A stretch of DNA of 64,000 nt from an uncultured Oscillospiraceae bacterium (GCA_900547455.1 URGV01000003.1:1-64000), one strand, 5' to 3'; shown: positions 55,939 through 64,000, counted from the stretch's first letter. Translations and numbers: made by a program. Notes: a model not told the origin generated them from the letters alone.

Positions 55939-57617
55939 TATCCTTCGTTGAGGTCGAGGTTTCTGACCTTGCGGCGCAGCGGCAGAACACTTGCAGCCGA
56001 GACGTTGATTCCGTCCACGCCGGAGCGGATGAACCATCCCAGCAGGCTCTCGTCGTCGGCCATGTCGCCGCTGATGGTCACCTGGATGCCTGCCTCGTGC
56101 GCGGCGGCAATCACCATCTGGATCATCCGCATGACGGCGGGATGATGGGTGTTGTAGTAGCGGGTGACCCGCGGATTCTGCCGGTCCACTGCCAGAGTGT
56201 ACTGCACCAGGTCGTTGGTGTCGATGTGGAAGAAGTTGACCTTCTGTGCAAGCTCCGGGCTGAGGATGACCGATGCCGGCGTCTCGATGACAAGGCCGAT
56301 GCCGACCTTCGGATCAAACGGCAGCGCGTCGCGCACCAGTGACTCCTGGGCCTTGTGCACATGGGAGAGGATCTGCTCGAGCTGCTCGACGCTGTCCACC
56401 ATCGGGAAGAGGATGCTTACCGGGCCGTACACCGAGGCGCGGTAGATGGCGCGCAGCTGGGTTTGGAACATCTCGGGTTTTGCCAGGCAGATGCGGATGG
56501 AGCGGAAGCCCATCGAGGGGTTGACTTCCGGCTTCTGTTTGAGCTGCAGCGGGAAGCGGTGCGGCTCCTGCTGATTGGGGCTGATGGACTGCTCGGTCAG
56601 CTTGCGCGCGCCAAAATCCAGCGTGCGGATGACGGTGCGCTTGCCGTTCATCTGGCGGATGACTTCACGGTAGGCGTTGACCTGCTCCTCCTCGCTGGGC
56701 AGGTCCGGGCGCTTGAGGTACAAAAATTCGCTGCGCATCAGTCCCAGACCGTCCGCGTCGCTGCGGATGACCTGCTCGATGTCCAGCGGCTCGGTGATGC
56801 TGGCGTAGATGTGGATCTCCCGCCCGTCGATAGTGCGGTTCGGTTTGCCGATCAGGTAGCTCAAGCCGCGCAGCTTCTCCTCCTCGCGGCGCTTTTTCTC
56901 GCGCAGGCGGCGCAGGGTCAGCTCGTCCGGGTCGATATAAAGTCTGCCCGCATAGGTGTCCACCGCCGCCACATGTCCCTGCAGCTGGCGGTGCAGCTGT
57001 TCGCCCACGCCCAGCAGATAGGGGATGTTGCGGTCCTTGGTGATGATGGCCGCGTGGGAGGTCTCGGAACCGGAGCGGGTGACAAAGGCCAGCACCTTTT
57101 CACGGGGGATCTGAATCACCTCGCTGGGCACCAGTTCCTCCGAGGCCAGAATGGAGGGCTCCGACGGTTCAAAGTGTTCCACCTTGCCGTAGGTCAGAAT
57201 GGAGATCAGGCGGTGGGAGACGTCCAGAATGTCCGCCGCCCGCTGCTGCAGATAGGGGTCCGGCAGCGCCGAAAAAACCTCATAGAAGGAGCGGGCGGTC
57301 TGCTGCACCGCGTACTCGGCGTTTGCCTGCTGGTTTCTGATGATGTCCAACACGTAGTTGTTGAAATCCTGGTCCTCCAGCATCATGTGATGGGCCTGAA
57401 AGATGGCGGCGTTTTCACTGGAGACCTCCCGCTTGGCCAGCTCGTGCAGCGCCTGCACCTGCAGCAGCGCCTGCTCCTTGGCGCGCAGGTAGCGGAGCAT
57501 CTCCTCACCGGCGTCCTGAACTGCTTCCTTCTGAATCTGGAAGGGCTCCCGTTCGTAAAAGACCAGCCGTCCCACCACAATGTCCTGAAAGACACCCGTT
57601 CCCTTCAGCGATACCAT
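55938..57617 (-). CDS. ptsI: PTS enzyme I (phosphoenolpyruvate-protein phosphotransferase)
   Basis: Enzyme I of the sugar phosphotransferase system, normally passing phosphate from PEP to HPr. The 559 residues have the helical HPr-binding region, the phospho-His in GSETSHAAIIT (about 186) and the PEP barrel (RTLDFGARK, NPSMGFRSIRICL, ILFPMVDSVEQL, FHIDTNDLVQYTLAVDR). The active-site Cys (MCGE in E. coli) is replaced by Ser in TISGDMADDE (residue 516). No ptsH is beside it. The ATG at 57617 has GGAGG at 7 bases. Confidence 0.9.
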   Translation of the reverse strand: MVSLKGTGVFQDIVVGRLVFYEREPFQIQKEAVQDAGEEMLRYLRAKEQALLQVQALHELAKREVSSENAAIFQAHHMMLEDQDFNNYVLDIIRNQQANAEYAVQQTARSFYEVFSALPDPYLQQRAADILDVSHRLISILTYGKVEHFEPSEPSILASEELVPSEVIQIPREKVLAFVTRSGSETSHAAIITKDRNIPYLLGVGEQLHRQLQGHVAAVDTYAGRLYIDPDELTLRRLREKKRREEEKLRGLSYLIGKPNRTIDGREIHIYASITEPLDIEQVIRSDADGLGLMRSEFLYLKRPDLPSEEEQVNAYREVIRQMNGKRTVIRTLDFGARKLTEQSISPNQQEPHRFPLQLKQKPEVNPSMGFRSIRICLAKPEMFQTQLRAIYRASVYGPVSILFPMVDSVEQLEQILSHVHKAQESLVRDALPFDPKVGIGLVIETPASVILSPELAQKVNFFHIDTNDLVQYTLAVDRQNPRVTRYYNTHHPAVMRMIQMVIAAAHEAGIQVTISGDMADDESLLGWFIRSGVDGINVSAASVLPLRRKVRNLDLNEG

Positions 57618-57930
57618 TTCGTTTCCTCCTTCCTTTTCTTTTTCCTGTATAATTTTATTAAACCCCTTTTTCATCAAAAGCGCAAGGGGATTTGCGACCT
57701 TTCATAAAAACAGTATAATTCTGTGGGCTGGATTTGGGAATTTCTGCCTTTTTCCGCCTGGCTCTGAGGGAAAAAGCGTCACGCAAAATCAAAATTTTGC
57801 AAAGGAAAGAAAGCGAACGCTCCCAAAATGATTCATTTTTACAACAAAAAAATCTTATTCTTCATTGACAAAAAAGGCTTGCGGTCGTACAATGATTTTG
57901 GACAAAATTTTAAATTTGGAGGGATTTGTC
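57618..57930. other. Intergenic region ptsI / dipeptidase
   Basis: No gene is seen in 313 AT-rich bases apart from the dipeptidase promoter. A TATAAT-like box near 57715 has no good partner. Confidence 0.45.
57865..57893 (+). promoter_or_regulatory. Promoter of dipeptidase gene
   Basis: Consensus TTGACA (57865-57870) and TACAAT (57888-57893) with a 17-base spacer. Confidence 0.75.
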
Positions 57931-58911
57931 TTGAAACTGATCGATATGCACTGCGATACCCTGCTGGGCACCGCCTACGGAGAAAAGGTGGACCTGTACG
58001 AAAACAAGAAGGCCGTCGACTTTAAGCGCATGAAGGCTGCGGGATTTTCCGCGCAGTTTTTTGCCATGTGCCTGATGCCGGAGCAGAGCTTTGCGGAAAA
58101 GGGCCTGCAGAAGCCGGACGACATGGAGTTTATGACCGCACTGTCCGACTGTCTGTACCAGAATCTGGAAAAATACAGCGACGTCGCCGCCTTTGCCGGC
58201 AACCGCGACGACCTTGTCCGCAACGAGCGGGAGGGAAAACTTTCCTGCTTTTTGACTGCGGAGGACGGCAACGGCATCGGCGGTAAGCGCGAGGGCCTGG
58301 AAAAGATGTACCAGATGGGTGTGCGTCTGATCTCCATCACCTGGAACATGGAGAACTGCCTAGGTTATCCCAACTCCTTCGATCCGGAAAAGATGGCGCT
58401 GCCGCTCAAACCATTTGGCTGTGAGATGATCGATGCGATGAATAAGATGGGCGTTATCGTCGACGTTTCCCACCTGTCGGACGGCGGCTTCTGGGATGTT
58501 GTTCGCATCTGCAAGGAGAACCACAAACCGTTTGTGGCTTCCCACTCGGCCTGCCGCGCCCTTACCCCCCATTCCCGCAACCTCACCGATGAGATGATCC
58601 GCGCCATCGCCGAGTGCGGCGGCACCATCGGCTTAAACTACTCCGCCGGATTTATTTCACCGGACATCCACTCCCACACCAGCCGCATCGACGACATGGT
58701 TCGCCACATGAAGCACCTGTATCAGGTCGGCGGAATCGAATGCATGGCGCTGGGCGGCGACCTGGACGGCATCCGCGGCGACTTGGAGATCGACTCGACC
58801 GACAAGACCCTCTGGCTGCTGGAGCGCCTGAAGAAGGAGGGCTTCACCGAAAGTCAGATCGACAAGATCGCCTACGACAATATGTTTAGGCTGATTGGGG
58901 AGACGCTGTAA
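57931..58911 (+). CDS. Dipeptidase, peptidase family M19
   Basis: A 326-residue zinc enzyme of the renal/membrane dipeptidase family, which cuts dipeptides including D-residue forms. Metal ligands appear in LIDMHCDT (residues 3-10), the central EDGNG...E (about 108), HLSDGGFWDV (about 180) and VASHSACRALTPHSRNLTD (about 202). GGDLDG lies near 272. The start is TTG at 57931 behind GGAGGG at 7 bases; the longer frame would begin inside the promoter. No signal peptide, so cytosolic. Confidence 0.93.
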   Translation: MKLIDMHCDTLLGTAYGEKVDLYENKKAVDFKRMKAAGFSAQFFAMCLMPEQSFAEKGLQKPDDMEFMTALSDCLYQNLEKYSDVAAFAGNRDDLVRNEREGKLSCFLTAEDGNGIGGKREGLEKMYQMGVRLISITWNMENCLGYPNSFDPEKMALPLKPFGCEMIDAMNKMGVIVDVSHLSDGGFWDVVRICKENHKPFVASHSACRALTPHSRNLTDEMIRAIAECGGTIGLNYSAGFISPDIHSHTSRIDDMVRHMKHLYQVGGIECMALGGDLDGIRGDLEIDSTDKTLWLLERLKKEGFTESQIDKIAYDNMFRLIGETL

Positions 58912-58946
58912 GCCACCGATTAGAAAGAAATATTTTATCCGCGATG

Positions 58947-58980
58947 AAAAAACAGCCGGCTCATCGCCGGCTGTTTTTTT
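58947..58980. terminator. Bidirectional terminator dipeptidase / HTH
   Basis: AAAAAACAGCCGGC pairs with GCCGGCTGTTTTTT around tcatc. Confidence 0.9.
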
Positions 58981-58991
58981 CATCGCTTTTG

Positions 58992-59255
58992 CTAAATTTT
59001 CTCCTCCCATTCCTCCAATCCTAGCAGCACGTCCGCACGGATATGAAAGAAGCGGCAGAAGACGCAGAGCTCGATGTCGGTGACAAAGCGCTGGCCTGAC
59101 TCGATGCGCTGGATGGCGTTTTTATCCAGGTCCAGTCCCAAAAGCTGCAGCTGGTCGGCCAGCGCGCGCTGGGACAGCCGCTGCTGCTTGCGCAAAGCGG
59201 TGATCCGGGGGCCGCACAGATTGTTTTTTCCATCCTTTGTCTTGTTGATGAACAT
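58992..59255 (-). CDS. Small XRE-family HTH regulator
   Basis: An 87-residue single-domain Cro/CI-type protein (helix-turn-helix at about 15-70: ITALRKQQRLSQRALADQLQLLGLDLDKNAIQRIESGQRFVTDIEL). The ATG at 59255 has GGAGGT at 5 bases. It is divergent from a TM2 gene, and the space between them holds two palindromes, so it likely represses itself and that gene. Confidence 0.85.
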   Translation of the reverse strand: MFINKTKDGKNNLCGPRITALRKQQRLSQRALADQLQLLGLDLDKNAIQRIESGQRFVTDIELCVFCRFFHIRADVLLGLEEWEEKI

Positions 59256-59266
59256 AAAACACCTCC

Positions 59267-59295
59267 TAAAATGACATTTGGTGCTTGTCATTTTA
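59267..59295. promoter_or_regulatory. Palindromic operator 1 over TM2 promoter
   Basis: TAAAATGACA (59267-59276) and TGTCATTTTA (59286-59295) form a perfect 10-base inverted repeat. It covers the -35 TTGTCA (59285-59290) of a + strand promoter whose -10 TATAAT is at 59308-59313 (17-base spacer). It lies directly before the HTH gene's ribosome site. Confidence 0.65.
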
Positions 59296-59324
59296 GGTAT
59301 TTTATGCTATAATGCCTCTTAGAA

Positions 59325-59343
59325 TGACATTCACTAAATGTCA
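59325..59343. promoter_or_regulatory. Palindromic operator 2 downstream of TM2 promoter
   Basis: TGACATT (59325-59331) and AATGTCA (59337-59343) share the TGACA/TGTCA half-sites of operator 1 and lie just after the predicted transcription start. Confidence 0.55.
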
Positions 59344-59359
59344 AAAAGGAGGAGTATTG

Positions 59360-59798
59360 ATGGCAAAAATTGTTTTGGTCGAACAGGATAAAGTTTCGAT
59401 CGGGATGGATGACGGCGCAATCAAGGAAGTGCGGACGGACGACCTGAATTTTGTCCCCCATGTTGGGGATGAGGTGGAGGTGTTTGAGACCGAAAGCCGG
59501 ACCATCATCAGCAAGAAAGAACAGAAAAAGGATGGTGTGCCGGAAGGAGGAATTCACATCAATCTGTCCAATGCACAGAACATCGGCGCCGGGCAAGGTG
59601 GTCAAAAAACTGGTCTATTGCCTGTTGGCTTTCTTTTTGGGTTGGGCAGGCATCCATAAATTTTATGCGGGGCGCATCGGTGCCGGTATCGTTTACCTGC
59701 TGTTCTGCTGGACAGGAATTCCGGCGATTATCGCTTTTATCGAGTTTATCATCGGCCTGTGCAAAAAGGCGGATGCAGCAGGAAATATTGTGGTCTAA
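59360..59798 (+). pseudogene. TM2 domain protein gene, frameshifted
   Basis: Two overlapping frames make up one protein. The first (ATG at 59360 behind AGGAGG) gives MAKIVLVEQDKVSIGMDDGAIKEV... to about IHINLSNAQNIG. The second frame then supplies KVVKKLVYCLLAFFLGWAGIHKFYAGRIGAGIVYLLFCWTG and a second helix, the full TM2 domain, ending at 59798. The switch lies around 59580-59605 and needs a +1 (or -2) shift. A deletion in the linker or a sequencing error is the simplest cause; programmed shifting is not excluded. Intact, it would be a cytosolic N-domain plus a two-helix membrane tail of unknown role. Confidence 0.75.
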
Positions 59799-59800
59799 AC

Positions 59801-59829
59801 AAAAAAGCTCTCCGTTCGGAGAGCTTTTT
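59801..59829. terminator. Bidirectional terminator TM2 / MFS
   Basis: AAAAAGCTCTCC pairs with GGAGAGCTTTTT around gttc. Confidence 0.88.
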
Positions 59830-59847
59830 CTCTGTCTATGAAATTAT

Positions 59848-61071
59848 CTATTTTACCTCCGGCACCTTGCGCAGCAGGACGTAGCCGATGATGAACAGCA
59901 CCAGCAGCGCCAGGATGCCGTAGGTGGAGGAGCTCAGCGCCAGCGCGCAGAAGGACATGATGAGCGGACCGAAGAAATCGGCGAATTTGCCGAAGATATC
60001 GAAGAAGCCGAAGTACTCGTTGGATTCCTCTTTGGGAATGATGCGGCCATAGAAGGAGCGGGACAGCGACTGGATGCCGCCCTGCGCCATGCCGACAATC
60101 ACCGCCAGCACCCAGAACTCCCAGCTCTGATCCAGCTGATAGCCGAAGATGCAGATGCCGCAGTAGATCAAAATCGAGATGCGGATGACCTTGAGGGTGC
60201 CGATCTTTTCAGCCAGCCTTCCGGCAAAGATGGCGCAGGGGAAGGCCACAAACTGGGTCAGCAGCAGCGCCAGAATCATGCTGGTGTCGCTGATGCCCAC
60301 CTCGCCGCCGTAGGTGGTTGCCATCGAGATGATGGTGTACACGCCGTCGATGTAGCAGAAGTAGGCGAGGATAAAATAAAAGATGACCGGCTTCTGGCGG
60401 ATTTTTTTCAGCGTCTGCCCCACGCGGGAAAAGGCGTGCTTGACCTGGTTTTCCCGGCGCTCCAGATAGTGGGTCTGCTGCACGTTTTTGAGCAGCGGGA
60501 TGGTCAGCGCAGCCCACCACAGGGCGGTGATGACAAAGGAAATCTGGGTGGCGGTCTGGGTGGAGAGGCCGAATGGGCGCACCAAAATCAGCAGGATGCC
60601 GATGACAAAGGGGATGCAGCTGCCGATGTAGCCCAGCGCGTAGCCGTAGGAGGAGACGCGGTCCATCCGCTCGTCGCTGGTGACGTCGACCAGCATCGAG
60701 TCATAGAAGATGTTGCAGGCGCTGTAGCACAGACGGGTCAGCACAAACACCAGCATATAGGAGATCCAGCTGCCGGTGAAGGAGAGAATCAGCAGCCCGG
60801 CAATGCCCAGCACCAGAAAGACCGAGAACATCCGTTTTTTCATGCCGCGGTAGTCGGCCAGAGCTCCCAGAAAGGGGGAGAGGACCGCCAGAATGAGCAC
60901 AGCGGCAGAGGTGGCCAATCCCCAGATGCCCGAGGCGGTCGCCTCCGAGACCTGCTGCTCGGCCAGCGAGCGGAAGAAGATGGGGATGGTGGTGGAGATC
61001 AGCATAGTAAAGGCGGAGTTTGCCACGTCGTATAAGACCCAGCTCTTCTCCGCTTTAGAAAGCTTTGACAT
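59848..61071 (-). CDS. MFS transporter, UMF1 type
   Basis: A 407-residue permease with about 12 membrane helices. The N-terminus (SWVLYDVANSAFTMLISTTIPIFF) is the mark of the Atg22/UMF1 branch of the major facilitator superfamily, found in yeast vacuoles for amino acids and in many bacteria with unknown substrate. A second typical block is GMAQGGIQSLSRSFYGRIIPKEESNEYFGFFDI (about 335). AGGAGG lies at 6 bases; it has its own promoter at 61120-61148. Confidence 0.92.
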   Translation of the reverse strand: MSKLSKAEKSWVLYDVANSAFTMLISTTIPIFFRSLAEQQVSEATASGIWGLATSAAVLILAVLSPFLGALADYRGMKKRMFSVFLVLGIAGLLILSFTGSWISYMLVFVLTRLCYSACNIFYDSMLVDVTSDERMDRVSSYGYALGYIGSCIPFVIGILLILVRPFGLSTQTATQISFVITALWWAALTIPLLKNVQQTHYLERRENQVKHAFSRVGQTLKKIRQKPVIFYFILAYFCYIDGVYTIISMATTYGGEVGISDTSMILALLLTQFVAFPCAIFAGRLAEKIGTLKVIRISILIYCGICIFGYQLDQSWEFWVLAVIVGMAQGGIQSLSRSFYGRIIPKEESNEYFGFFDIFGKFADFFGPLIMSFCALALSSSTYGILALLVLFIIGYVLLRKVPEVK

Positions 61072-61119
61072 AAGACGCCTCCTGTTCTGTATCAAACAAA
61101 TAAAGATTTTCCGTACCTT

Positions 61120-61148
61120 AAAATACCGGATTTTTCCCCCTCTGTCAA
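61120..61148 (-). promoter_or_regulatory. Promoter of MFS gene
   Basis: TTGACA (61143-61148) and TATTTT (61120-61125) lie on the minus strand, 17 bases apart. Confidence 0.6.
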
Positions 61149-61363
61149 GAAAAACCGCGTATCAGAATGGTTAAATTTGCGCTTTCTCTGCTCTTCCATA
61201 TGCCCCTCCTGACAATCTTTCCAAAGAAATGATCAAAAATTTGTGTTAAATTTTGACGAAATTGTATAAAAAACCTCTTCCCTTCCGGTGGCTGCGGTGC
61301 TACAATAAAGGCAAATACCGGAGTTTTGACAAAACTTCCGGAAAAAAAGGAGGCAGCTTTTTT

Positions 61364-62206
61364 ATGAAACTTTACATCTCGGTCGACATGGAGGGCCTGG
61401 CAGGCATCACCAACTGGAAGGACGAAACCGAGGATCAGGTGCGTTTCCGCAAGGCGATGAACGAACAGGTGGAGTGGGTGCTGGAAGGCATCGCCAAATC
61501 CAAGCGCAACAAGGAGATCACCCACATCTACATTGCGGATTCTCACGGCGGCGGACAGAACCTTTCCTACGACGGGCTCAACGAGAAGGACTCCCGCGTA
61601 TGGCTCGTGAGCGGCAGCCCGCGCCCGCAGTACATGATGCCGGCGATGGACGACAGCTTTGACCTCGCCTTTTTTGTCGGCTACCACGGCGGAGCAGGCG
61701 AGCGCGCAAGCTCGATGGACCACACTTATTCCGGCGCCTCGGTACAGAATGTCTACATCAACGGCAAGCTGATGAACGAGGCGACCATCAACGCCGCCTA
61801 TGCCGGTATTGTCAATCACGTCCCGGTTGGCCTGGTCATCGGCGATTCCGGCCTGGAGAAGCAGCTCAAGGGCGACGGCATGATGCCATGGGTCGAGTTT
61901 GTCTGCACCAAGCAGTCGCTGGCGCGGTTTGCGGCGGTGTATAAGCCGAAGCAGATTATCCACGACGAGACCATCGAGGCGGTCAAGAAGGTGCTGGACG
62001 GCGACTGCAAGAGCACCCCGCTCTACCTGTTCGGCGCGCCGTACCACTGCCGGATGGATCTGACCAACACCGCCAAGTGCGACTATGTCCAGCAGATGCC
62101 GGGCATCCACCGCACCGGAGGCAGAACCGTCGAGTTTGAGAGCAGCAGCTTCACCGAGATCTTCAACGCCATCCACGGTGTGGCCAACATGGCCCGTCTG
62201 GGATAA
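61364..62206 (+). CDS. M55 D-aminopeptidase, DppA family
   Basis: A 280-residue zinc aminopeptidase like DppA of Bacillus, which removes N-terminal D-amino acids. Zinc and active-site motifs are present: ISVDMEGLAGI at the start, ADSHGGGQN (about 62), FFVGYHGGAGERASSMDHTYSG (about 104) and NEATINAAYAG (about 138). The ATG at 61364 has AAGGAGG at 10 bases; the longer frame is non-coding. It is followed 17 bases later by an isochorismatase-like gene, probably in one operon. Confidence 0.93.
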   Translation: MKLYISVDMEGLAGITNWKDETEDQVRFRKAMNEQVEWVLEGIAKSKRNKEITHIYIADSHGGGQNLSYDGLNEKDSRVWLVSGSPRPQYMMPAMDDSFDLAFFVGYHGGAGERASSMDHTYSGASVQNVYINGKLMNEATINAAYAGIVNHVPVGLVIGDSGLEKQLKGDGMMPWVEFVCTKQSLARFAAVYKPKQIIHDETIEAVKKVLDGDCKSTPLYLFGAPYHCRMDLTNTAKCDYVQQMPGIHRTGGRTVEFESSSFTEIFNAIHGVANMARLG

Positions 62207-62223
62207 GGACAGGAGGAATCGGG

Positions 62224-62751
62224 ATGAAGCAGGCTCTGATTGTGGTCGATTATCAAAACGACTTTGTCGACGGCGCGCTCGGCTTTCCAAAGGCAAAGGA
62301 GCTGGAGGAGCCGATCTGCCAAAAGATTGAGCAGGCCCGCAAAGAGGGCGCGGAGGTGATCTTCACCTTCGACACCCACGGCGCGGATTACCTCTCCACC
62401 CAGGAGGGCAGAAAGCTGCCCGTCCCGCACTGTATGAAAAACAGCGAAGGCTGGCAGCTCTACGGCAGGGTAGCGGCGCTCAAAGAGGAGGGCGACCGGT
62501 GCTTTGACAAGCCCTGCTTTGGCTCCTGGGAGCTGGGCGAGTACGCCCGCCAGCGGCAGTTTGACAAGATCGAGCTGTGCGGCGTGGTCTCCAACATCTG
62601 CGTGCTCTCCAACGCGGTGCTGCTCAAGGCGGCGCTGCCGGAGGCCCAGCTGGTGGTGGACGCCCGCTGCGTGGCCAGCAACGACGACAAGGCTAATGAG
62701 GAGGCCCTCGATATGCTGCAGAGCGTGCAGGTCGAGGTCGTGGGTCGATAA
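62224..62751 (+). CDS. Isochorismatase-family cysteine hydrolase
   Basis: A 175-residue nicotinamidase/isochorismatase-type enzyme. The catalytic Asp is in VVDYQNDFVDGALGF, the Lys in DKPCFGSW (about 97) and the nucleophile Cys in GVVSNICVLSNAVLLK (about 123). The fold is that of PncA and related amidases that hydrolyse nicotinamide or carbamoyl compounds. The residues after the first Asp (ALGFPKAKELEE) match the nicotinamidase-like subgroup of clostridia. AGGAGG lies at 7 bases. Confidence 0.9.
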   Translation: MKQALIVVDYQNDFVDGALGFPKAKELEEPICQKIEQARKEGAEVIFTFDTHGADYLSTQEGRKLPVPHCMKNSEGWQLYGRVAALKEEGDRCFDKPCFGSWELGEYARQRQFDKIELCGVVSNICVLSNAVLLKAALPEAQLVVDARCVASNDDKANEEALDMLQSVQVEVVGR

Positions 62752-62795
62752 TTTGGAATATTGATCCTAAAAAATACAATGTGTAATAAAATAAA

Positions 62796-62830
62796 GCACA
62801 AGGGGTGGGCATTGTGCCCACCCCTTGTGC
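62796..62830 (+). terminator. Perfect 15-bp hairpin before the aldolase gene
   Basis: GCACAAGGGGTGGGC pairs perfectly with GCCCACCCCTTGTGC around attgt. There is no T-run. The stem ends directly before the GGAGG ribosome site of the next gene, so it may be an RNA stabiliser or translational control element instead of a terminator. Confidence 0.5.
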
Positions 62831-62845
62831 AGGGAGGATACAGCA

Positions 62846-63880
62846 ATGATTTACTTTAACTGCGATTATCTGGAGGGCGGACACCCGAAGATTCTGGAAA
62901 GAATGATGGAGACCAACATGGAGCAGCTGACCGGCTACAGCACCGACCATTACTGCGACAGTGCGCGGGAGAAGATTCGCCGCGCCTGCGGCCGGGAGGA
63001 CGCCGACGTGCATTTTCTGGTAGGCGGCACCCAGACCAACCTTATCGCCATCGCGTCGATCCTCAAGCCCTACCAGGGCGTGCTGGCGGCGCACGACGGA
63101 CACATCGCCTGCCACGAGACCGGCGCGATTGAGGCCACCGGCCACAAGGTGCTGCCGGTTCCCTGCGTGGACGGCAAGATTACCGGCGACGAGGTCAGAC
63201 AGTACTGCAGCGCGCACGCCACTGACACCATGCGCGAGCACACTGTCCAGCCGGGCATGGTCTACATCTCCTTCCCGACCGAGATCGGCAGCCTGTACAC
63301 CAAGGCCGAACTGACCGACCTGAGCAACGCCTGCCGCGAGTGCGGCATCCCGCTGTACATCGACGGCGCGCGCATGGGCTACGGCCTGATGAGCCCCGAG
63401 GCGGACATCACCCTGCCGGAGCTTGCCAACCTGTGCGATATGTTCTACATCGGCGGCACCAAGTGCGGCGCCATCATGGGCGAGGCGCTGGTCATCCTCA
63501 ACCCGGCGCTCAAAGAGGGCTTCCGCTATATCGTCAAGCAGCACGGCGGCCTGCTTGCCAAGGGAAGATTTTTGGGGCTGCAGTTTGACACGCTGTTCGA
63601 GGACAACCTCTATTTCAAGATCTGCAAAAAGGCGGTCGATCAGGCCATCTCCATCCGCCATGCCTTTGAGCAAAAGGGCATTGAGATGGACGGTGACTCG
63701 ATGACCAACCAGCAGTTTGCGGTTTTGACCCAGGAGCAGATGGAAAAACTGGGCCAGAAGTACGCCTATGAGATTTGGGAGCGCCATGAGGACGGACGGG
63801 ATGTCGTCCGCTTCTGCACCAGCTGGGCGACCAAAGACGAGAATGTCCAGGCGCTGCTGGCGGATATCGCAGCACTGTAA
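62846..63880 (+). CDS. Threonine aldolase-type PLP enzyme
   Basis: A 344-residue fold-type I PLP enzyme of the beta-eliminating lyase/threonine aldolase group. It contains FLVGGTQTNLIAI (about 55), DGHIACHETGAIEATGHKV (about 80), the Asp of the pyridine ring contact in PLYIDGARMGYGL (about 172) and the Schiff-base Lys in FYIGGTKCGAIMGEALV (about 205). It would cleave L-threonine (or allo-threonine) to glycine and acetaldehyde; some members act on other beta-hydroxy amino acids. The ATG at 62846 follows GGAGG. Confidence 0.9.
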   Translation: MIYFNCDYLEGGHPKILERMMETNMEQLTGYSTDHYCDSAREKIRRACGREDADVHFLVGGTQTNLIAIASILKPYQGVLAAHDGHIACHETGAIEATGHKVLPVPCVDGKITGDEVRQYCSAHATDTMREHTVQPGMVYISFPTEIGSLYTKAELTDLSNACRECGIPLYIDGARMGYGLMSPEADITLPELANLCDMFYIGGTKCGAIMGEALVILNPALKEGFRYIVKQHGGLLAKGRFLGLQFDTLFEDNLYFKICKKAVDQAISIRHAFEQKGIEMDGDSMTNQQFAVLTQEQMEKLGQKYAYEIWERHEDGRDVVRFCTSWATKDENVQALLADIAAL

Positions 63881-63915
63881 ATCAGAGCGATTTCATGCAG
63901 AAAGGAGGCGAGCGG

Positions 63916-64000
63916 ATGAGCGAGAAGATGCGGCATCTTTACATTGCCAGCAACGTGACGGTGGGGGTGAGCTTCGTGCTCAGCCTGTTGCTGCACTTTC
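63916..64000 (+). CDS. Membrane protein, 5' end only
   Basis: An open frame from ATG at 63916 with AGGAGG upstream runs off the window. The 28 visible residues include NVTVGVSFVLSLLLHF, the start of a membrane helix. Too little is present to name it. Confidence 0.6.
   Translation, partial: MSEKMRHLYIASNVTVGVSFVLSLLLHF

Overview
The window comes from a GC-rich low-GC-clade relative: a Gram-positive anaerobe of the Clostridia, most likely Oscillospirales. This rests on DnaD/DnaI-type primosome genes, a maf-mreBCD-PBP2 rod cluster with zapA, ClpC with a UVR motif, an aspartate T-box, strong AGGAGG ribosome sites with TTG/GTG starts, and families of GC-rich intergenic repeats. It is almost all chromosome backbone, with one accessory locus at the left end (about 1.3-7.7 kb). 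Genus-level placement is not possible from the sequence alone.

Left end: a methionine aminopeptidase with a SEC-C tail converges on a type I-C CRISPR interference operon, cas3-cas5-cas8c(cas11)-cas7. There are no cas4/cas1/cas2 genes and no CRISPR array in the window. A perfect Shine-Dalgarno inside cas8c marks an internal Cas11 start. Upstream of cas3, a divergent promoter appears to make a short RNA. It starts with a degenerate type I-C repeat (ending GTGGATAGAAAA against the usual GTGGATTGAAAT). The 15 bases immediately after that handle are identical to a site just downstream of the cas promoter. This looks like a crRNA-like guide that represses its own cas operon, and it is the most interesting signal in the window.

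8-30 kb: an HTH regulator, tspO, an Asp-specific T-box leader followed by a double GNAT acetyltransferase and aspS, mgsA, the cell-shape operon mreB-mreC-mreD-PBP2, maf, dut, a U32 peptidase, a GNAT gene, zapA with a suspicious in-frame UGA, then glycogen phosphorylase with a GH13 amylase, and a serine hydrolase.

31-44 kb: a VWA protein, a CHAP amidase, and tRNA-Ser(GGA) followed by two tandem 155-157 bp units that fold like tRNA-ended structured RNAs. Then come a gamma-carbonic anhydrase, small conserved hypotheticals, a PHP phosphoesterase, and a dnaD - transglutaminase-like - dnaI - nucleotidyltransferase - mscS run. clpC faces that run.

44-64 kb: a tiny cysteine-rich membrane protein, ftsH, and a histidine-degradation operon (hutU, glutamate formimidoyltransferase, hutI, cyclodeaminase; hutH is absent). 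A ZIP transporter and feoAB appear to share a metal-type operator. They are followed by a methyltransferase, a PTS enzyme I with Ser in place of the catalytic Cys, an M19 dipeptidase, a small HTH gene divergent from a frameshifted TM2 gene, and an MFS transporter. The window ends with a DppA-type aminopeptidase, an isochorismatase-like hydrolase, a threonine-aldolase-type PLP enzyme and a truncated membrane protein.
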